40,031 nt of DNA from Candidatus Omnitrophota bacterium (GTDB taxonomy: Bacteria > Omnitrophota > Gorgyraeia > Gygaellales > Profunditerraquicolaceae): positions 1 through 40,031 of the forward strand of contig JAQUPI010000011.1 in assembly GCA_028716705.1 (NCBI GenBank), written 5' to 3'. Numbering within the stretch: the first letter of the stretch is position 1; the number at the start of each line of letters is the position of its first letter. This document shows positions 34,547-40,031 of this stretch, piece by piece. The notes beneath the pieces are model-generated. The model searched no databases and was not told the DNA's origin. It saw nothing but the letters and a program-made list of their open reading frames with translations. The position numbers and the translations under genes were made by a program.

Positions 34547-35009
34547 GGGTAATACCCAATATCAGGTACCTTAGTTTTCCGGCGGGGATCTGGATCTCGG
34601 CGACTTCATTCAATTTACGGTTCAGCAGTCCAGAGCCTACCGGAGAAGAAGTAGAGATCTTGCCTAAAGAGTAATCGGCCTCCTCTTCGGAAACAAGCGT
34701 ATATTCCAGCTGTTCTCCCGTATCTATATCCTTAAGTTTAACCTTCGCCCCGATCAATACCTCATCCTTGGGAATATCATCGCCCAAGATACGGCACCGG
34801 CTGAGTTTTCCTTCGAGCTCATGTATTCTTTTTTCATTCAACCCTTGAGCATCTTTCGCGGCGTCGTATTCCGCGTTCTCTGAGATGTCCCCGTGGGACC
34901 TTGCTTCCCCTATCGCTTTTGACAATTCCCTGCGTTTCACTTTTTTTAAGTGCTCTAATTCTTCAACCAATTTTTTGTGCCCTTGCGGCGTAAGGTATAT
35001 CTCGTTCAT
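34539..35009 (-). CDS. greA: Transcription elongation factor GreA
   Basis: A 156-residue factor that rescues backtracked RNA polymerase by stimulating transcript cleavage. The N-terminal coiled coil has the acidic tip GDISENAEYDAAKDAQ; the C-terminal FKBP-like domain has SSPVGSGLLNRKLNEVAEIQ. The ATG at 35009 overlaps the upstream stop (ATGA) with GGAGG six bases before it; an open frame nine codons longer is rejected. Cotranscribed with mnmG and the QueG-like gene. Confidence 0.95.
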   Translation of the reverse strand: MNEIYLTPQGHKKLVEELEHLKKVKRRELSKAIGEARSHGDISENAEYDAAKDAQGLNEKRIHELEGKLSRCRILGDDIPKDEVLIGAKVKLKDIDTGEQLEYTLVSEEEADYSLGKISTSSPVGSGLLNRKLNEVAEIQIPAGKLRYLILGITRD

Positions 35010-35680
35010 TTTCTTCCTCCGCAGGCGTTCACGCAAACTCCGCAGATATACTGGTCCACCAAACGCTGTTTCTGGAATTCCTTTAATTTTTCAAAGCATT
35101 TCAAATGATCGAAGCCGGAGGGATTTTCTTTTATCGCATGAGCCGGGCAGGCATCAATGCATAATTTGCAAACGCCGCAAGAATGTTTCAGGGGCTTATC
35201 GATTTTTAAAGGCATATTGGTAAGGACGGTAACCAGGCGCGACTGGCTGCCTAACTCTTTATTTACCAGTAAATTGTTCCTTCCGATCCAACCTAAACCG
35301 GCCAGATAGCCTATTTTCTTATGTGAAAGGTGCGCCTTCTGGTTTTTCCAGTCTGTGATCTGCGACGCGGGTATAGGCAAGGAAAGATAACCTTTTTTCT
35401 GTATATAATTGCTTGCCTTAAGGGCGATCTGGTCAAGCAGTGCGTTTACGGCGCGGTAATGGTGGAAGTAAAGCCTTGTCGGAGCGCTTTCGATCTCTTT
35501 CAATATGCCCTTGGACAATCGTAAGCCCAAAGCGACTGCCTTATCCAGCCCTTCCAGGGCATTCTTTGATAACGCGAATTCTTTCTTTAAATCTTCTATA
35601 CCGCCGGCGACACCAAACAAATCTACGCCTAAATCCAGGCAGTATTTCTTGAGGCTTTCGTAGTTTTTATTTTTATCCAT
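35006..35680 (-). CDS. QueG-like iron-sulfur protein
   Basis: A 224-residue protein related to epoxyqueuosine reductase but much shorter than the usual 300-380. Two 4Fe-4S sites are visible: CGVCKLCIDACP and the final CGVCVNAC with an earlier Cys in KCFEKL. The segment GYLAGLGWIGRNNLLVN is the QueG core. The C-terminal HEAT-like domain of QueG is absent and the N-terminal cobalamin part is short. It follows mnmG, another wobble-position tRNA enzyme, with an eight-base overlap. It is a QueG relative, but queuosine function is uncertain. Confidence 0.75.
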   Translation of the reverse strand: MDKNKNYESLKKYCLDLGVDLFGVAGGIEDLKKEFALSKNALEGLDKAVALGLRLSKGILKEIESAPTRLYFHHYRAVNALLDQIALKASNYIQKKGYLSLPIPASQITDWKNQKAHLSHKKIGYLAGLGWIGRNNLLVNKELGSQSRLVTVLTNMPLKIDKPLKHSCGVCKLCIDACPAHAIKENPSGFDHLKCFEKLKEFQKQRLVDQYICGVCVNACGGRK

Positions 35681-37520
35681 TCTTTCTCAAATAGACCATT
35701 AATATTGAAATAGCTGCCGGCGTGACTCCGGAGATGCGGGACGCCTGGCCTAAATTCATAGGCTTGAATTTATCCAACTTCTCTTTTATCTCGCGGGAGA
35801 GCCCGTTTATGCCCTTATAGTCCATTTCCTGCCGCAGCTTTATCTTCTCCAGATTCTTGAACTTCTCTACTTCCGCCATTTGCCGCTGTATGAAACCGCT
35901 ATATTTTACCTGCGTCTCGACCCCGTGCAGGGCATACTCGGGTATGTCCAAACCCAGGCCAAAACCTTTCAGGTCATTTAAATTTATATGCGGCCTCTTT
36001 AATACTTCCTCCAGGGTAACGGGCCTGTTGATAACTGAGGTATTCAGGCTGAGAAGGCGGTTATTCACCGTTTCTTCAGGCTTAAGGCGCGATTTACGCA
36101 AAAAATTTATGCCTTCTTTGATCGCCTCTATCTTTCTCTGTAAATTCCGGTAAGCATGGCCCGGCACAAGCCCGAGATCATGGCCGGTTTTCATAAGCCG
36201 CAGGTCGGCGTTATCTTCGCGTAAAATCAACCGGTATTCCACCCGAGAAGTAAACATCCGGTAGGGTTCATTCGTCCCTTTGGTAGTCAGGTCGTCGATC
36301 AGCACCCCGATATAACTCGAAGCCCGGTCTAAGATCAGCGGCTCTTTTCCTTTTACCCTTAAAGCGGCGTTAATACCGGCGACTAATCCTTGGGCCGCTG
36401 CCTCTTCATACCCGGTCGTACCGTTTATCTGCCCCGCCAGGTATAAATTTTTGATCGACTTCGTTTCGAGAGTAGGATAAATTTGAGTGGGTTCTACCAC
36501 GGCGTGCTCTATGCCGTAGCCAAAACGGATCACGCGCGCCTCTTCTAACCCTTCGATGGAATGCAGGATCTTGAGTTGTGTTTCCTCGGGTAAGCTGGTA
36601 GATAAACCATTGGGATAGATCTCGGCAGCATCGTATCCTTCCGGCTCAAGAAAAACCTGATGCCGCTCTCTATCGGCAAACTTTACCACCTTATCTTCTA
36701 TGGATGGGCAATAGCGTACGCCCGTTGCCTTGATTATCCCGGCGTACAATGGCGATTTATCCAGGTTATCCTTGATTATCCGATGGGTATTTGTATTGGT
36801 ATATGTTATGTGGCAGGGGATCTGTTTTTGGTTTATTTTTTTCGTGGAAAAAGAAAACGGCTTGGGCGGCTCATCCCCTTGCTGAAGGATCAGCCTGGAG
36901 AAATCTATGCTGTTCTTATCCAGGCGCGGGCAGGTGCCGGTTTTGAACCTTAATAGCCTAAATCCGGTTTCACGCAGGTTTTCCGCTAGATCGCATGCCG
37001 CGGGCTCATTAATGCGCCCGGCGCTATAATGTTTCAAGCCGATATGTATCAGGCCGTCTAAGAATGTACCGGCGCACACAATTACGCATAAAGAACGGAC
37101 CTCTTCGCCTGCTGAAGTTATGACTCCGGAGATCATTCCGGGCCTTATTATCAGTTTCTTTATTTCTGCTTCTTTTATGGAAAGATTTTCCTGTCCCTCA
37201 AGCGCCTTTTGCATATACCTGGCGTACGCATTCTTATCAATCTGCGCCCGCGAAGACTGCACTGCCGCGCCCTTTGAGCCATTGAGTATCCTGAATTGTA
37301 TCCCGCAGGCGTCTGCCGCCGCGCCCATTTGCCCGCCGAGCGCGTCTATTTCCTTAACAAGCTGGCCCTTGCCCACTCCGCCTATGGCCGGATTGCAACT
37401 CATCAGGCCGATAGTCTCCCGCTTAAAAGTCAAAAGGAGGGTCTTGCAGCCCATGCGCGCCGAAGCCAAAGCCGCCTCGATCCCCGCATGCCCAGCGCCG
37501 ATAACAATCACGTCGTACAT
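35673..37520 (-). CDS. mnmG: tRNA uridine-34 carboxymethylaminomethyl enzyme MnmG (GidA)
   Basis: A 615-residue FAD enzyme that, with MnmE, adds the carboxymethylaminomethyl group to U34 of tRNA. The FAD motif is IGAGHAGIEAALASARMG (about 6-23). The GidA signatures are SCNPAIGGVGKGQLVKEIDA, GSKGAAVQSSRAQIDK and GQINGTTGYEEAAAQG, and the C-terminal helical domain ends in SRISGVTPAAISILMVYLRK. Full length for the family. It heads mnmG - QueG-like - greA - DUF2490-like - phosphate transporter; no clear promoter is seen in the 99-base gap upstream. Confidence 0.97.
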   Translation of the reverse strand: MYDVIVIGAGHAGIEAALASARMGCKTLLLTFKRETIGLMSCNPAIGGVGKGQLVKEIDALGGQMGAAADACGIQFRILNGSKGAAVQSSRAQIDKNAYARYMQKALEGQENLSIKEAEIKKLIIRPGMISGVITSAGEEVRSLCVIVCAGTFLDGLIHIGLKHYSAGRINEPAACDLAENLRETGFRLLRFKTGTCPRLDKNSIDFSRLILQQGDEPPKPFSFSTKKINQKQIPCHITYTNTNTHRIIKDNLDKSPLYAGIIKATGVRYCPSIEDKVVKFADRERHQVFLEPEGYDAAEIYPNGLSTSLPEETQLKILHSIEGLEEARVIRFGYGIEHAVVEPTQIYPTLETKSIKNLYLAGQINGTTGYEEAAAQGLVAGINAALRVKGKEPLILDRASSYIGVLIDDLTTKGTNEPYRMFTSRVEYRLILREDNADLRLMKTGHDLGLVPGHAYRNLQRKIEAIKEGINFLRKSRLKPEETVNNRLLSLNTSVINRPVTLEEVLKRPHINLNDLKGFGLGLDIPEYALHGVETQVKYSGFIQRQMAEVEKFKNLEKIKLRQEMDYKGINGLSREIKEKLDKFKPMNLGQASRISGVTPAAISILMVYLRKNG

Positions 37521-37580
37521 ACTCTTTTAGGGACAATCTTCCGGTAATCGGGAGAGAAAGCCCGCTATTAATGCGTTATG

Positions 37581-37614
37581 GGGACACCCTTAGCTTTGGC
37601 TGAAAGGGCGTCCC
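37581..37614 (-). terminator. Hairpin between apgM and mnmG
   Basis: An imperfect 14-bp stem (GGGACACCCTT with AAAGGGCGTCCC, inner AGC/GCT, loop TTTG) begins six bases after the apgM stop. No T-run follows on the minus strand, so it is a weak terminator at best. The GGGGACACCC sequence resembles REP-like palindromes, but only one full copy is present. Confidence 0.45.
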
Positions 37615-37619
37615 TCTAT

Positions 37620-38900
37620 TTATTGTGCTGACTTTACAAGGAGGGGCATGATGTCCCGGCCCAAAAGTTCACCAATGGAACCGAGTTTTGCCGCTTTTTC
37701 TGAAAAACTAAGCGAACCGTCGGGCTTGACATTCCCGCCCGAAATAAGCAAAGGCACCGGATCCGCGGAATGCGCTTTGATGGCGCAGACAGTAGAATGG
37801 TCCGCGGTAACGGCGACAATTGTATTCTCAATATCCAGCTTGGGTAAAAGCCCGGAAAAGAAAAATTTATCGATCAGCTCCACGCTTTCCCGCTTTTTGA
37901 TGAAATCTCCGTCATGCGCGGGCTCATCCGGGCCCTTTATGTGGATGTAAATCCCGTCGTATTTCTTGATGGTTTCCAGCGCTACCTTTGCCCAGACAGC
38001 GTAATCCACGTCCGGATGGCCGCTTGAAGACGGGACATCGATGACATCGATACCGGTTAACAAGGCGATCCCCTTTTCCACCGGCATCTGCACAAAAGAA
38101 CCGAAACGCAGGTTATGGACGCTCTCTATCTTCGGGAATTTCGGAAGATGGTCCCCCGCGTCGCGGGATAAAATCAGATTTCCCGGCATCTTGTTCTCCG
38201 CTACCCGTTTTTTGTTTACCGCCGCTTCATCAAGGACCTTGTGCGATTTTTGCGTAAACTCGTTAAGAAGAGAAGCCGCTTCTTTTGCCTCGCTTGAATC
38301 TTCGTAACCCGGCATGGGAACGGACTGGGAGACAAGATTTTCGAACTTTTCTTTGGCCACTCCGAATACGCCTTCCCTGTCGTAGGCGGGGTCAGTGTTA
38401 GTTATCCATCCTGAGAGTTTCGAACGCATCCCCCTGATCACCAGGACACCGCGGTGGCCGATCGTATTCTTGAATTCAAAAGTCGCTCCGGACAAAGTAA
38501 CCTTGGAGTTTATCTCTTTAGCCAAAATAGCGGCCTCTTCGGTAGTCAGGTTCCTTCCTACCCTGCGGTCTTTTATGGACACGCCGTCGGGGCCGCTTGT
38601 GGCGAAATTAACTCTCAGCGCGAGGTTACCGTCGTGTATCATCAGCCCCTCGGCAAAAGATTCCAACGGCCCCCTGCCGGTATAATATTTGTGGGCGTCA
38701 TAGCCCAGGAGGCTGATTACGGCAATATCCGATTCCGGGGCCATGCCTTTGGCTACCGGATAAACTATTCCGGTTCTTCCTTTTTGGGCAAGGCGGTCAA
38801 GGTTAGGAGTCAATGCCGCCTCCAGGGGCGTTTTGTTATTTAACTCCTTGATCGGAAGATCGCCTAATCCGTCCAAAACTATATAAAGTATCTTTTTCAT
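37620..38900 (-). CDS. apgM: 2,3-bisphosphoglycerate-independent phosphoglycerate mutase, archaeal type
   Basis: A 426-residue metal-dependent enzyme interconverting 3- and 2-phosphoglycerate in glycolysis/gluconeogenesis. It belongs to the alkaline-phosphatase superfamily: LDGLGDLP holds the first metal Asp, MAPESDIAVISLLGYD the phosphoserine region, YIHIKGPDEPAHDGD and VTADHST later metal ligands. The length fits ApgM (about 400-430) and not the 510-residue GpmI. The ATG at 38900 overlaps the ribonucleotide reductase stop as TGATG; a GTG two codons upstream is rejected. Confidence 0.95.
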   Translation of the reverse strand: MKKILYIVLDGLGDLPIKELNNKTPLEAALTPNLDRLAQKGRTGIVYPVAKGMAPESDIAVISLLGYDAHKYYTGRGPLESFAEGLMIHDGNLALRVNFATSGPDGVSIKDRRVGRNLTTEEAAILAKEINSKVTLSGATFEFKNTIGHRGVLVIRGMRSKLSGWITNTDPAYDREGVFGVAKEKFENLVSQSVPMPGYEDSSEAKEAASLLNEFTQKSHKVLDEAAVNKKRVAENKMPGNLILSRDAGDHLPKFPKIESVHNLRFGSFVQMPVEKGIALLTGIDVIDVPSSSGHPDVDYAVWAKVALETIKKYDGIYIHIKGPDEPAHDGDFIKKRESVELIDKFFFSGLLPKLDIENTIVAVTADHSTVCAIKAHSADPVPLLISGGNVKPDGSLSFSEKAAKLGSIGELLGRDIMPLLVKSAQ

Positions 38901-40031
38901 CAGCACTTAGAAAATCCGCAGGCGTGGCATTTCTGGCATCCTTCTTCGTGGTGCAGCGCCCCTCCGCAATCCGGACAAACTCCCACAATTTCTCCGTTCG
39001 CTTCCAATTCCGCGATCATGTCATTACTGTTTTCTGCGCCATGCTCATCGCTGTGGGAATGTTTCATGGCGACGCTTGCCGGTTCCATGGAAACATCCGG
39101 GACACCACCGTTCGTCAGCCTTTTTTCTATAACACGGGCAATGGCGTCCGCGCAGGAAAATATGCGCTGGCCCTTTTCCCAGGAAGGGCTGGGGCAGCGG
39201 ATATTCCTTAACTGCTCAATAATGGATTTTACCTCTATCCCGGAACGGAAAGCGAGAGAAACAAGCCTTCCTGTAGCTTCAAGCTGGGAAGCGGCGCAGC
39301 CCCCTGCCTTACCCATCTGGGTAAAGAGCTCAAAAGGCCTGCCTTCTTCGTCGCTGTTAATGGTTACATATAAATTCCCGCATCCTGTGGCCACCTTGGT
39401 GGTTGTGCCGTTGATCACTTCCGGGCGCGGCCGGGGGGCGATCTCTTGCTTAAATTCCTGTATTTTGACTTCCTCTTTCTGCTCTTTACGGGCGATATTC
39501 AGGACCTGCTCTTCACGGCTCCTGTCACGGTAAATAGTAATGCCTTTGCAGCCTAATTCGTATGCCAGCGTGTAAGCGCGCCTCACATCTTCGTTTACCG
39601 CCTCGTGGCAAAAATTGATCGTCTTGGAAACGGCGTTATGCGTGAATTTCTGGAAAGCGGCCTGCATGCGCACATGCCATTCGGGAGAGATGTCGTGGGA
39701 AGTCACAAATACCCTTTTAACGTCTTCGGGAATCTCGGTAAAATCCTGGATGGAACTTTTTTCCGCGATCCTCTGCATTAGATCCCGGCTGTAGAATCCC
39801 CGTTTTTTCGCCACTTCCTCGAATAAAGGCTCGACCTCGGTCAGCTTATCGTTATCCATTACGTTACGATAATAAGATATGGCGAATAGCGGCTCTATGC
39901 CGGAAGAACACGGCCCGGCGATAATACTGATCGTCCATGTGGGAGCGATAGTGGTCAATGTGCCGTTACGCAGCCTCTGTGAACCTTCTTTCCTGTCATA
40001 AATGGAGCCTTTGAAAGAAGGAAAGACGCCC
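38900..40031 (-). CDS. nrdJ: Adenosylcobalamin-dependent ribonucleotide reductase, C-terminal part
   Basis: The frame is open from the right edge, so the N-terminal part is missing; 376 residues are visible. This class II enzyme reduces ribonucleotides for DNA synthesis using B12. Barrel segments GVFPSFKGSIYD, TTIAPTWTISIIAG, SSGIEPLFAISY and NFCHEAVNEDVRRAYTLAYE are typical of NrdJ, as is GCKGITIYRDRSREEQVL. A C-terminal domain follows (TGCGNLYVTIN, MGKAGGCAASQLEATGRL), then a zinc ribbon CPDCGG and CQKCHACGFSKC, the redox tail. Where most relatives read TTIAPTGTISIIAG with Gly and then a short turn, this one has Trp and an extra Pro. Confidence 0.95.
   Translation of the reverse strand, partial: GVFPSFKGSIYDRKEGSQRLRNGTLTTIAPTWTISIIAGPCSSGIEPLFAISYYRNVMDNDKLTEVEPLFEEVAKKRGFYSRDLMQRIAEKSSIQDFTEIPEDVKRVFVTSHDISPEWHVRMQAAFQKFTHNAVSKTINFCHEAVNEDVRRAYTLAYELGCKGITIYRDRSREEQVLNIARKEQKEEVKIQEFKQEIAPRPRPEVINGTTTKVATGCGNLYVTINSDEEGRPFELFTQMGKAGGCAASQLEATGRLVSLAFRSGIEVKSIIEQLRNIRCPSPSWEKGQRIFSCADAIARVIEKRLTNGGVPDVSMEPASVAMKHSHSDEHGAENSNDMIAELEANGEIVGVCPDCGGALHHEEGCQKCHACGFSKC

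Noticed and set aside
37581-37614. REP or mobile-element palindrome
   Set aside because: Only one full copy is present in the window and no transposase is near. It may simply be an apgM terminator without a T-run.

Overview
The window looks like a chromosomal segment of a Gram-negative-type bacterium (signal peptides, outer-membrane barrels, periplasmic chaperone). Moderate G+C, dense operons with ATGA overlaps, an archaeal-type phosphoglycerate mutase, a B12-type ribonucleotide reductase and AsmA-like proteins suggest an uncultured lineage such as Omnitrophota. That assignment is inference; no rRNA is present. Almost every gene is on the minus strand.

Region 1 (1-13.8 kb) is a nitrogen-assimilation island. 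Read along the minus strand it holds gdhA, a GAF-ANTAR regulator, an archaeal-type FMN glutamate synthase with a small Cys-rich partner, a small sigma factor, an operon of short-loop PII - outer-membrane protein - Amt - PII, then glnA, a stand-alone Fis-type HTH protein and gltB (cut by the left edge).

The most interesting finding is in the leaders of this island. The transcripts of glnA, gdhA and the GAF-ANTAR gene, and less perfectly the sigma-factor and short-loop PII genes, carry small hairpins whose six-base loops have G at position 4 and usually A at position 1. Each hairpin overlaps the 5' arm of an intrinsic terminator. This is the architecture recognised by ANTAR-domain antiterminators. 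The GAF-ANTAR gene itself sits behind three such modules in series. A second GAF-ANTAR gene lies directly after a second glutamine synthetase at 27-29 kb. The glnA and PII/amt operons share a three-box promoter block not found at gdhA or the ANTAR gene, which have ordinary TTGACA/TATAAT-like promoters; the sigma factor in the island is a candidate reader. The usual covalent control looks absent: the canonical uridylylation Tyr of PII and the adenylylation Tyr of glutamine synthetase are both replaced.

Region 2 (14-20 kb) encodes a probable surface-fibre system: a small secreted protein, an 889-residue outer-membrane barrel with TPR, secretin-N-like and SdrD-like B domains, a periplasmic chaperone, a fibre subunit and a large secreted protein. 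Region 3 (20-25 kb) is an overlapping operon of MalQ, DoxX, NDH-2-like oxidoreductase, UbiA prenyltransferase and a TPR protein. Region 4 (25-31 kb) is an lrp - aminotransferase - glnA2 - GAF-ANTAR2 - nadE operon. Region 5 (31-40 kb) holds AsmA-like and PilZ proteins, a Na/Pi cotransporter, a DUF2490-like barrel, greA, a QueG-like protein, mnmG, apgM and the 3' part of nrdJ. I saw no tRNA, rRNA, CRISPR or insertion sequence, and no gene-free stretch over 300 bases.
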